A stretch of 64,000 nucleotides of DNA from Vigna angularis. Its lineage: Eukaryota > Streptophyta > Magnoliopsida > Fabales > Fabaceae. Location of the stretch: positions 17,266,501 to 17,330,500 of the forward strand of contig NC_068979.1 of assembly GCF_016808095.1 (NCBI RefSeq), read 5' to 3'. Below, in pieces: positions 31,076-39,835 of the stretch. Numbering within the stretch: position 1 is the stretch's first letter; each line of letters starts with the position of its first letter. Position numbers and translations under genes: made by a program. A model generated the notes under the pieces. The model made no database searches and was not told the DNA's origin. It saw only the letters and a program-made list of their open reading frames with translations.

Positions 31076-32336
31076 AGAACTTTGCTTGTCCTCAAGCAAA
31101 CAAAATGTAACTCAATCTCCAACCAATTCATATGATGGTTCACTCATTCAAAAATCCTCTTTTTCAAGATAAATAACAACTTCACTCAAACTTATGACCA
31201 AGAGTTCAATCAAGATGTGCACATGCTTTAGTGTTCACAAAGTCATTTAATTTCCAACAAATGCTATTTTTCATGAATGATCAATCAATTAAGCATGGAA
31301 GTTCATGTGCTTATGGACTATTTCCTCACTAGGTAAAGTGTTTCACTCAATACACAAGTGTATAAGAGGTGAGGTGTTTCACTCCTTCACTCTATTATCA
31401 CAATGTCACACGAATCAACTTTGCCTTTCATTTTACCACAATCAAAAACATTCACAAGCATGCAACATCACAAGGACTTTTCAATGGCTTATAATGTGGC
31501 TGGGCTAACAAGAAAATTGGTTTTTCTGGATCACAAAATCCTTGAGTTAAGAGAATCATAACAACACAATCATCTTATTCATTCCCAACTTTCTTTTACC
31601 TTTGCATTTGCATTGAGCTTTACTTCTTTTTCTTTTCTCTTTGCATATTCTTACTTTTTAGCTCTTAGCTCAATGCTTTTCTTTTCATGTTTTCCCAACA
31701 ACCCCAAACTTGAACATTTAACAATACCATACAAGATCTTCTACTTAACTCAAGGTAAAGATTTTCAATCAAAGGTTTTCAGTGTATGTTCAAGGCTAAG
31801 GGTTCAAAGGATAGAACACAACGTGTTCTCTTTTAGTAGGCTAACTTTATGAATTTGGCCAATAAAAAGGGTTCCAACAAATGGCCTTGATCACATGATG
31901 CAAAACAAGCAATTGATTCAATCATAGAAAACCTGGGCAAAATCATTCATGCTTTCAAAGTAATAGCATTCAATCATACCAAAAACTCTGGAGCTCAAAT
32001 CCTCACATATAAGCTCATTCACATTTGACATACACATCCTGCTTAATCTCACAATCACAATCATAATATCATGCATTTGTTCACAAAGCTTGTGAACCAC
32101 CTGTATAAGCATTTTAATGTGCACATCTATCTCAACATCAATCAATCAATAAGCATCATCAAGCATTACTCATCACACAATCACAGTTAATAGCAAACCA
32201 TCATAACAAACCAGGTTTTCAATAGAGTACATCAAACCCTAATCTAAAAACAAAAACAAATAAGTTCAGAAAACTTAAACCACAAAAGCATAATCATATG
32301 ATAGCATTCATCAGTAAATGCTATCTCAGCTCCTCA
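31076..32336 (-). other. C' 3' non-coding region downstream of ORF2
   Basis: No protein is encoded. The region matches the corresponding stretches of G (about 20990-22126) and H (52372-53560), so it is conserved non-coding sequence of the family. It holds a second copy of the purine 13-mer (31699-31711) and AGAAAAG-rich tracts. Confidence 0.6.
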
Positions 32337-33572
32337 TCAGTCTGAGCTGTCCTCTGTATCTTCCTCTTCCTCCTCATCTTCATCATCATCAAATGCATCC
32401 TCCTCCTCAGCTTCATCTTCTTCCATATCTCTAGCTGAAGCTTCAGCTGCTCCAGCTCCTCCTCCATGTACTGGTTCTTCTGGCCAAGCTACTACATTGC
32501 GGAATTCATCCATAGTCCACCTGTGGGCTGGAGGTGTATCATACATCCCCACTATCATCTCAGCAGTGGCCACCTGCCCTCTGTGAATGGACTGCAACTG
32601 AGCACCTATAAGAGACATATACATGTCCCTCATCTGGAATGGTTCTGCTTCATGTGTATCAGCAGATGTCTGGCTCTGTGCTGGCCCTCTCTCTCTACGA
32701 GCACGGCGTGGTGGAACTGGCTGAGCTACATCCTCACCTCCACAGTACTGTCTATAATAGGCCTCATCAATAGCTTTTCTTGGCCTCTCAAATGGTGGAA
32801 CATAAGTATCCACCCCAGCTAGCTTGCAAAGGTGAGTAATCAAAGAAGGATGTCCTAGTGGTGCTTTGTTGTTTGAGGTGTTAGCACATACACTAATTTC
32901 ATCAGCTATCACCTGCCCAATATTAACATTCAGATTTCTGATAGCACAATAGATGAATAGTGCCCTGTTGAGAGTAATATCTGACACATGTGAACATGGC
33001 TGAATGTTGGCATGAGAAAATGCCATCCAATATTTTGCAAGAGGATTCAAATCTACCCTCCTAATGTTAACCACTGAGCCAGATCTATTCCTTTGGAAGT
33101 GTCCTCCAGGTATACACAACACTCTCTCCACATCCTCAAAATCAGCACCTTCCTCCATGCAAAGAGCAAACTGACATTGCTCACCAGCCCACACAGTATC
33201 CAGGAAGTTGTTGATAGAATCAGGGTCATACCTGATAGCATGGCCTCTGACATAGCCCAAATAATTCTCAGCTGGATAATCACCAATCTTCTTTGCATTG
33301 GCGTAAAATTCCTTCACCACAGCTATGTTGGCAGGTGCAGGATAAGTGGCTAGCTTTCCCCAATCATTCCCTAACACTTGCTCTCCAAATTGAGGAGCAA
33401 AGTTAGGTATCATTCCAACCTTTCTCTCCATCAGAAGTCTCCTGTCCTGAACCACCCTAAAGTGCTTCTCATGTTTCCTAGAGAGGAACCTGCCAGAATG
33501 GGGTTGCTCTGGTTCCTTTTCCTTTCTCTTGGTTGCCATGGTTTTCAATCTTTTTCTTGATGAAGATGCCAT
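32337..33572 (-). CDS. C' ORF2: retrotransposon-associated protein of the 'putative plant transposon protein' type
   Basis: Intact 411-codon ORF from the ATG at 33572. The frame is open for 22 codons further upstream, but that part is hydrophobic and ends in a good 3' splice site (TGTAG|GAATGG), so it is probably intron. The N-terminus is basic (SSSRKRLKTMATKRKEKE, a likely nuclear signal). The middle holds VVKEFYANAKK (residues about 85-95) and YVRGHAIRYDPDSINNFL (about 107-124), matching my recollection of the domain called putative plant transposon protein (Pfam PF20167), whose biochemical role is unknown. The C-terminus from about residue 383 is almost all D and E. No enzyme motif is visible. 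A broken second copy lies in element C. Position downstream of gag recalls the env-like ORF of Athila elements, but I see no signal peptide or membrane anchor. Confidence 0.7.
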   Translation of the reverse strand: MASSSRKRLKTMATKRKEKEPEQPHSGRFLSRKHEKHFRVVQDRRLLMERKVGMIPNFAPQFGEQVLGNDWGKLATYPAPANIAVVKEFYANAKKIGDYPAENYLGYVRGHAIRYDPDSINNFLDTVWAGEQCQFALCMEEGADFEDVERVLCIPGGHFQRNRSGSVVNIRRVDLNPLAKYWMAFSHANIQPCSHVSDITLNRALFIYCAIRNLNVNIGQVIADEISVCANTSNNKAPLGHPSLITHLCKLAGVDTYVPPFERPRKAIDEAYYRQYCGGEDVAQPVPPRRARRERGPAQSQTSADTHEAEPFQMRDMYMSLIGAQLQSIHRGQVATAEMIVGMYDTPPAHRWTMDEFRNVVAWPEEPVHGGGAGAAEASARDMEEDEAEEEDAFDDDEDEEEEEDTEDSSD

Positions 33573-33574
33573 TC

Positions 33575-33993
33575 CTACATTCAAAACACAAACAAAACCA
33601 CAGAACATGATGTTAATCATTAGTAAAACACAAAACACAACTCCTTTCGAAGCTAAACCACCGTTGAGGGCCAGAATTTCCCCTCAGCGCCACCAGTGCC
33701 ACAGTCCAACACACAAAAACTCAGAAAAACCAAATCTGGCAGAGTGCCGCTCAGCGGCAGATTACCCCTCAGCGGTAACTCTGCAGATTTTTGAAAAACC
33801 TATTTTAAAGCTGTCCTAACTCCACCCAAATGCAATTTTCAGTTTTCCAGTTCATGATCATGCAGTTTAATCGGTTCAAACATCAAATATATCATCAAAT
33901 CATGCATAGAAATCAAAACCCCTAAATATTCATGCTTTGATAATCACATTCAAATTCAAGAACCCTAGAATGAACAAAATGCATTTTACTTAC
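33575..33993 (-). other. Putative intron in the ORF2 leader
   Basis: On the minus strand a donor CCCAA|GTAAGT at 33993 and an acceptor GTTTTGAATGTAG ending at 33575 would remove 419 bases, including the hydrophobic upstream frame and a dyad pair (about 33743-33775). This would place the ATG of ORF2 two bases into the second exon. Inferred from splice-site sequence only. Confidence 0.45.
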
Positions 33994-34441
33994 TTGGGTG
34001 GAGATGCTAGATGCAATGAGAATGCTTCCAAGCTAGAATGCTCTCTTCCAACCCCAAACTTTGATGGCACACTAGTGAAAAAGTGAATGGAAGAGATTTT
34101 TTTCTTAAGAGGTAAGAGTGAAAAGATGTGGAAAACCTAGGAGAAGGTGTGTGGAAGTGTTTGTGCAGAGAAAAGCCTGAAAGTGTGAGCAAGTGCACAG
34201 CTTAGGGTTTAAGAATACCCTAATGGGCTCGGGTCCCGCTAAGGGGAACTAAAGCCCAATCTGCGAGAGTATCGCTCAGCGGTAAAATACCGCTCAGCGG
34301 CACTTTCGTGATGTGCTCCTCTCCTTCTTTTCTTAACCTACGTGTCTTCCCTACATGCCCCTCCTGGGTTCCCTGCAATTCAATGTAAAAAATGCTTATG
34401 CAAATCCTAACTAAAATAAACAAACAGAAACAATCAATCAA
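33994..34441 (-). promoter_or_regulatory. C' internal leader with dyads, possible ORF2 promoter
   Basis: Dyads CCGCTCAGCGG-like lie at about 34271-34300, upstream of GCCCATTAGGGTATTC (minus strand), the counterpart of the TATA-like hairpin of G at 20736. The layout copies that of the LTR promoter. The purine 13-mer at 34049-34061 also lies here. A separate promoter for ORF2 is an inference. Confidence 0.4.
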
Positions 34442-34739
34442 CTGGGTTGCCTCCCAGGTAGCGCTTGTTTAACGTCACGAGCCTGACCCAAATTCCACCA
34501 ACACCCATCAGTAGGTGTTTCAAACTTACCAGCACGCATCAGTAGATGCAAAATTTTCTCACTAACACCCATCAGTAGGTGTTACAAACCTAGTATCCTT
34601 CAGTAGATACTTAACCACCTAGCATCCTTCAGTAGATGCTATATCCAACAAAATATTTACAAAAATAATGACCACAAAGTAAAAGTTACAAAACCAAAAT
34701 CCAAATCAAAGGTTTGTAAATCACTGGGTTGCCTCCCAG
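34442..34739 (-). other. C' hairpin cluster flanked by a duplicated module
   Basis: Hairpins with arms CTGGG/CCCAG lie at 34442-34457 and 34724-34739. Between them, read on the plus strand, are inverted units with loop CATCAGTA or CTTCAGTA and arms ACACC/GGTGT (near 34500), AACACC/GGTGTT (near 34563), AGTATC/GATACT (near 34590) and TAGCATC/GATGCTA (near 34620), plus one mismatched unit (GCACG/GATGC). It lies between the stop of gag-protease and the ORF2 leader. Confidence 0.8.
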
Positions 34740-34779
34740 CAAGCGCTCTTTTAACGTCATTAGCTTGACCCAATAAAGT

Positions 34780-37215
34780 TCAAGTTCCATCTTCTTTATA
34801 GTTGATGTAATCATTCCACCAACTTCTCAACTGCTTCCTTTGGACTGTCTTGGTTCTTCTAGAATATGGAGACTCTATCTCTATCATCTCCTTTTCTTTA
34901 AAGCCCTTCACAACCCACAACTTGTTCTTGATTCTTACTGGTATGCCAAGTTGGAGTCTTCTTTTCTTCCAGTCTCTAAGAATTTCTTCTCCTCTTCCAA
35001 TCTCCTCTTCCTTGGGTACCTGAAACAACAAACAATGGTTACCTGAAACCTCAAGATCTTCATCTTTATGTCTAGTCATGGGTGCATCTCGAAATGCAGC
35101 TTTATAACTAGCCTCTTCCTCCTTTGCTTGTGTCTCATCTTTGAAGACATCCACCACCACTCTCTCCTCTCTGTCCTGAAGCACTACTATACCTTCATGT
35201 ACATCTATGATGGCCCTGGCCGTTTTCATAAACGGTCTTCCAAGTATGATAGGTATCTTCTCGGTCTCCATTTTCATCACCACAAAGTCTGCTAAAAACT
35301 GAAGTTTGCCAACACAAACTATAATGTCCTCCGCAATCCCACATGGCTCCTTTGAAGATCCATCGGCCATTACTAGATTAACCTTTACAGGTTTCACTTT
35401 AACATTGCCAATTTGCTCCAGTAAAGAATAAGGTATCAAGTTAACACTTGAACCTAAATCAAGGAGAGCTTTCTTTACCTTTTTCTTCCCTATAGTACAA
35501 GGGATAGAAAAACTACCTGGATCTGGTGCTTTAGGAGGGAATGACTCCTTCTTAACAGTTATACACTTTTCTTCCTCAACATCTCTACGTCTCTTCTTTG
35601 TAGAGGTTACTTCATCTGATTTTGTGTAAACTGCAATTTTCTGTAGAATTTGTTCCCAAGGTGCGTTATTATCCACCATTCTGAATAACTCTGTGAAGTC
35701 CATTTGTTTCTCTTGATTTGTTGGAAAAGGAACAGTGTTCTTTCTTTCTACTTCTCTTCTTTCTTCTGTTTCTCCTTCTTCTAACTCAATTATCTCTTCA
35801 TTAATGCTCTTTACCACTTTGCACTCTTCTCTGGGGTTAACCTCAGTATTAGCCCCAAAATTTCTATTTGGCCTTTCTTCCAATTGCTTAGTAATCTGAC
35901 CCATTTGAATCTCCCAATTCTTTATAGCAGCTTCAGTGCTCTTTTGAGAAGATTCTGTTTTTTGTATGAATTGCTGAAGAGTTTCTTCCAACCTTGTTTG
36001 TCTTTCATTAAGCATAGATAACTGTTGCCACAAGGTTGGTTGCTGCTGCTGCTTATTATATTGATTAGCTTGCCCAGTTTGTCCTTGGCCAATGCTTGGA
36101 TGTGGTTTCCACCCTTGATTATAATTCCCTTGACGGTATGGAAATTGATTAGCCATGAAATTAACATCCTCCACGGCTTCCACTGGAAAAACACACTGAC
36201 CATTGACATGATCACCTCCACATAATTCGCACAACTGGGTTTGTACCTGTGCAGCAGATTTCAACTCTTTAGGTAATTGAGCCAAAGTTTTAGTCAGAGT
36301 CTCCAGCTGTTGAGTTAGAATTTTATTCTGAGCTAGCAAGGCATCATGTGTTTGTAATTGAAGAACTCCTTTTTGTTGCATAGGAGCTCCTCTCTCACTG
36401 TGCAGCTCATTGTCACTAGTAGCCATGTTTTCTATAATTTCAGTTGCTTCCTCTGGAGTCTTCCATTTAATGTTGCCTCCTGCTGAGGCGTCCAGCATCA
36501 TCTTGGTTTGTGAACCAAGCCCTCCAAGGAAAGTTAAGACTACTTCTTGATCTTCAAAACCATGCGTGGGAGTTTTACGTAACAAGCTTTTATACCTGTC
36601 CCATGCATGCCCCAGTGATTCTTCCATGCCCTGCTTGAATGAAGAAATCTCTTGCTTGCCTTTGGTCACCTTAGATTGTGGGAAGTATTTGTTTAAAAAT
36701 TTTGTAACCACTGCTTCCCACTCTGTGAAACTTTCTTCTGGAAAAGAGTTCAACCAAAGCTTAGCGTTGCCTCCCAATGAGAAAGGAAACAAGCTAAGTT
36801 TGATAGCTTCGTCTGGCACCCCATTAATCTTGACCGTGTTGCAAATCTCGTTAAAGGTAGTAAGGTGCTCATATGGGCTTTCATGAGATAACCCATTAAA
36901 TTGATTACTCTTCACCAGTTGAATTAGTGCTGGTTTGACCTCCATATTGGCTGAATTGACTCTACGTCTAGCTATGCTGTTAAAGTGCTGAGGTCCAGCA
37001 ATATTAGTGTAATCTGCAAGAGTTCTTCTAGCATTGTTATTCTCCATACTTCCTGTGCTATGAACAGAACCTTGTGGTGATGTTTGTAGGAGAGTTTCTG
37101 GAGAAGGGAAAAGTTCTCTAGACGTTCTGATTCTTCTCCTCCTTCTACTCTCTTCTAGACCTTCAAGAAGTGGTTCTGTTGTTTTCTTACTCCTAGTTCG
37201 AATTGCTTCCTGCAT
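34780..37215 (-). CDS. gag-pro: C' gag-protease polyprotein with integrase-like C-terminal tail
   Basis: Intact 811-codon ORF from the ATG at 37215 (MQEAIRTRSKK). Order: arginine-rich N-terminus (about 22-34), gag core about 90-265 (SNQFNGLSHESPYEHLTTFN, FPFSLGGNAKLWLNSFPEES, LLRKTPTHGF), a short zinc knuckle CELCGGDHVNGQC (C329, C332, H336, C341), a Q-rich and coiled-coil linker, then retropepsin with D-L-G at 586-588 (KKALLDLGSSVNLIPYSLLE) and IPIILGRPFMKTARAIIDV (about 655-672). After a spacer comes a tail, about 756-799 (RIKNKLWVVKGFKEKEMIEI ... VQRKQLRSWW), that resembles the SH3-like integrase C-terminus. RT, RNase H and the integrase core are lacking. The product would form particles and process itself. 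The fit of the tail to integrase is an inference. Confidence 0.85.
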   Translation of the reverse strand: MQEAIRTRSKKTTEPLLEGLEESRRRRRIRTSRELFPSPETLLQTSPQGSVHSTGSMENNNARRTLADYTNIAGPQHFNSIARRRVNSANMEVKPALIQLVKSNQFNGLSHESPYEHLTTFNEICNTVKINGVPDEAIKLSLFPFSLGGNAKLWLNSFPEESFTEWEAVVTKFLNKYFPQSKVTKGKQEISSFKQGMEESLGHAWDRYKSLLRKTPTHGFEDQEVVLTFLGGLGSQTKMMLDASAGGNIKWKTPEEATEIIENMATSDNELHSERGAPMQQKGVLQLQTHDALLAQNKILTQQLETLTKTLAQLPKELKSAAQVQTQLCELCGGDHVNGQCVFPVEAVEDVNFMANQFPYRQGNYNQGWKPHPSIGQGQTGQANQYNKQQQQPTLWQQLSMLNERQTRLEETLQQFIQKTESSQKSTEAAIKNWEIQMGQITKQLEERPNRNFGANTEVNPREECKVVKSINEEIIELEEGETEERREVERKNTVPFPTNQEKQMDFTELFRMVDNNAPWEQILQKIAVYTKSDEVTSTKKRRRDVEEEKCITVKKESFPPKAPDPGSFSIPCTIGKKKVKKALLDLGSSVNLIPYSLLEQIGNVKVKPVKVNLVMADGSSKEPCGIAEDIIVCVGKLQFLADFVVMKMETEKIPIILGRPFMKTARAIIDVHEGIVVLQDREERVVVDVFKDETQAKEEEASYKAAFRDAPMTRHKDEDLEVSGNHCLLFQVPKEEEIGRGEEILRDWKKRRLQLGIPVRIKNKLWVVKGFKEKEMIEIESPYSRRTKTVQRKQLRSWWNDYINYKEDGT

Positions 37216-37477
37216 ACACAAGAAAACAAAACCCTAGAAAAGATTTGTTAGCACAAAAAGATATAGAAGAAGATATATATTCAGAAGATAAAAAGATTTA
37301 GAAGATAGAATCAAATAAGATAGAATAAAATAAAACCTAATCTAAAAATTAAAATCTAACCTAATCTAAAAGATAAAATAAAAACAGAAAAAATAAAAAC
37401 AGAAAATAAAAATAGAAATTCAAAATTAAAGTCAAAGACAATCAATAATCACACAAATTAACCAGTTAAACCACGAG
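37216..37477 (-). other. C' T-rich leader
   Basis: Between PBS and gag; on the element strand it is rich in TTTTATTTT and ATCTTTT. It ends TTGTGTATGCAG at the gag start. Non-coding. Confidence 0.5.
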
Positions 37478-37495
37478 TCCCCGGCAACGGCGCCA
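37478..37495 (-). other. C' primer binding site (perfect tRNA-Asp)
   Basis: TGGCGCCGTTGCCGGGGA on the minus strand, 6 bases from the 5' LTR end at 37502. Confidence 0.95.
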
Positions 37496-37501
37496 AAAAC
37501 T

Positions 37502-38803
37502 TGATGGACAAATTTGTAAGCACCAAAATATGATGTCACAAACTTGTTTCACAATCGGCAAGTATGACCGAATCGTTCAAGTAATAAACTTGGTAAGACC
37601 AAGTATCGTTCTTCCCAAAGGACTCACGGCCTAGTTTAGTTGTGTGGTTTCTTGATTAACTAAGACTTACAAACGAAATATTTGGATTATATTATGCAAA
37701 AGACGAAAATAAACATGTATGCATGAAATTTGATCAATGGCAAAGACAAAAGATAAACACTTTCAATGAAATATATGAATGAATATGTTGTTGGGGGTCA
37801 ATTTCATCTCATCCACTCTCATACATTTTAGGAATTCAACATTCAAATCATCATTGTTAATGCCACTCTCTAAAGTACCATTCTAGATGGCTTCTCCCTA
37901 ATCACGAGTTCATACAATTCCTAGCATTCCTAATGATTAGTTCATAAGTGCAGGAGCTTAACGACAACCAATATAATATTGGGAGAAATTCCCCGGATCT
38001 AGACTTCCCCGTACGTGTCCGTATCGACAAAACCAATAATCATGCATTGAATGAGTTAAACTATGCAAGCATTGAGCAAAGAGGAAAAACCCTAACTAAT
38101 GATGAAAGAAAGCATAAATCTTAGATTAAGATGCAAGCATAAATTCCATATATGAGAGCTTCAAGAGATTACATTGATTCCCCAACAAACATACAAAGTT
38201 TAGTTCACCATATTCATGGTGAACCTAGATGAATTACCATGAAAGTATGAAAGAATAAACCCTAAAAAGGTGAAGAGGTAGCCTGAGCATCCAAGATCTT
38301 CCTTCAAAGGGGTGGAAGAGAGAGTGTTTGCCTCGTTTCTGCCAAAGATGCCTAACCCTAGGAAACCCTAAAGCTTAAATACCATTCGTAAATTACAAAA
38401 AGTCAAGCCCAAGCCCATTAAAGTGCCGCTCAGCGGTAAAATACCGCTCAGCCGTGATTGCGCGTCTCGTTTTCTCCCCTCAGCGGCCATTTTGCCCCTC
38501 AGCGGACCTCCCGCAACCTCTTGAGTGCCGCTCAGCGGTAAAATGCCGCTGAGCGGTGACTTCGACTTCTTCTTTTTGCACTCTTCGATTCCTTTTCTGA
38601 TTCTATCTCTCTCCTTCTTCACTTCTTTCACTAAATTCACCTTAAAACCTGCACAAAAACACTGAAATCAAGCATAAACCTGTCCAGCTCTCTTATTTCT
38701 GAAAATATGGATAAAAGTATGATTTCAAGCTAATTTCTAAGTCTAAAGGTTGCTTTTAGTATCAATTTTAAGCATGAAAATAACAGTTTTTCAACTGTTA
38801 TCA
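37502..38803 (-). mobile_element. C' 5' LTR
   Basis: Matches 29761-31062 with no difference that I could find by eye, including dyads (38424-38553) and TATA-like TATTTAAG. Any short frame across its dyads appears identically in both LTRs and is not a gene. Confidence 0.9.
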
Positions 38804-38808
38804 CCTGG
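38804..38808. repeat. Target-site duplication of C', right copy
   Basis: CCTGG equals 29756-29760. It belongs to ORF2 of element C. Confidence 0.85.
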
Positions 38809-39584
38809 CCCTGTGGTGGTCCTCTTTCTCTACGAGGACAGCGTGGTGGTACTGGCTGAGCTGCCTCATCACCTCCACAATATTGTTTGTAATAGGCCTC
38901 ATCAATAGCTTTCCTAGGCCTCTCAAATGGTGGAGCAGAGATATTCACCCCAGCTAGCTCACATAAATGTATAATCAGAGAGGGATGCCCCAAAGGTTCT
39001 TTGCTATTCTTAGTGTTGGCACACACCTGTATCTCATTAGCCATAACCTGGCCAATATTAATGCTCATCCCTTTGAGCACACAATACAAGAGAAGCGCCC
39101 TACTAACAGTTATGTCTGAGACATGTGAGCATGGCTGGATGTTGGCATGAGAAAATGCCATCCAATACTTTGCTAGAGGAGTCAGATCAACTCTCCTGAT
39201 GTTCACTACAGCACCATTCTTGTTTCTCTGAAAGTGTCCACCAAGCACACATAGCACACTTTCCACATCACCAAAGTCTGCTCCTTCTTCCATATTGAGA
39301 GCAAACTGACACTACTCACCAGCCCATTCAGTATTTAAGAATTTATTAATGGAATTAGGGTCATACCGAATGACGTGTCCTTTAACATAGCTTAGATAAT
39401 CTTCAGCAAGATGATCACCCAACCTTCTTGCATTGGTGTAAAATTCTTTCACCACTACTATGCTAGCTGGTGCAGGGTAAGTGGCTAGTCTCCCCCAATT
39501 CCTGTTCTCCAATTGCTCCCCAAACTGTGGAGCCAAGTTAGGTATCAATACAACCTTCCTTTCTGACCCAAAATCCTCCAACAC
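38804..39584 (-). pseudogene. Element C ORF2 remnant, part 1
   Basis: Same protein as C' ORF2, roughly 80% similar by eye: FGEQLENRNWGRLATYPAPA, VVKEFYTNARR, YVKGHVIRYDPNSINKFL, then TAG at 39312-39314 in place of glutamine (AGE*CQFAL), then NIRRVDLTPLAKYWMAFSHA, PPFERPRKAIDEAYYKQYCG. The N-terminal 60 or so residues and the leader are deleted, joining directly to the hairpin region at 39585. C' is inserted after RGPPQGQ. Confidence 0.85.
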
Positions 39585-39835
39585 CCTTCAGTAAGTTCAA
39601 ATCTTTCTTACCAACACCCATCAATAGGTGTAAACAACCCTAGTATCCTTCAGTAGATACTCAACCACCTAGCATCCATCAGTAGATGTTATACCATAAA
39701 ATCTCAAACAACATAAATCAATGTCCCAAAGTTTATAAAATTACATAACCAAAATCAAAGAAATTAATGATCTCAAATCACTGGGGTGCCTCCCAGTAAG
39801 CGCTCTTTTAACGTCATTAACTTGACCCAATAAAC
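39585..39835 (-). other. Element C damaged hairpin cluster
   Basis: Units with loop CATCAATA, CTTCAGTA and CATCAGTA remain near 39612, 39642 and 39672. One CTGGG/CCCAG-type module remains at about 39780-39796 with a mismatch (CTGGGGTGCCTCCCAG). The second module is lost with the ORF2 leader. Confidence 0.65.

Larger units (their letters stand above)
29761..38803 (-). mobile_element. Element C': complete, young, pol-less LTR retrotransposon with two ORFs
   Basis: 5' LTR 37502-38803 and 3' LTR 29761-31062 look identical by eye over 1302 bp, and a CCTGG target duplication flanks the element. Order on the minus strand: PBS (37478-37495), T-rich leader, gag-protease ORF (37215-34780), hairpin cluster (34739-34442), dyads and exon-like leader, ORF2 (33572-32337), 3' non-coding region and polypurine tract (31075-31063). 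RT, RNase H and the integrase core are missing, so mobilisation must use enzymes in trans. It is inserted in ORF2 of its older relative C. Confidence 0.9.

Noticed and set aside
32466..32822. 118-residue plus-strand frame
   Set aside because: It is the antisense shadow of the intact ORF2 on the minus strand.
32337..33572. ORF2 as an env-like protein
   Set aside because: Its position resembles the third ORF of Athila elements, but there is no signal peptide, no transmembrane anchor and no cysteine pattern of an envelope protein; the ends are basic and acidic, as in a nuclear or nucleic-acid-associated protein.
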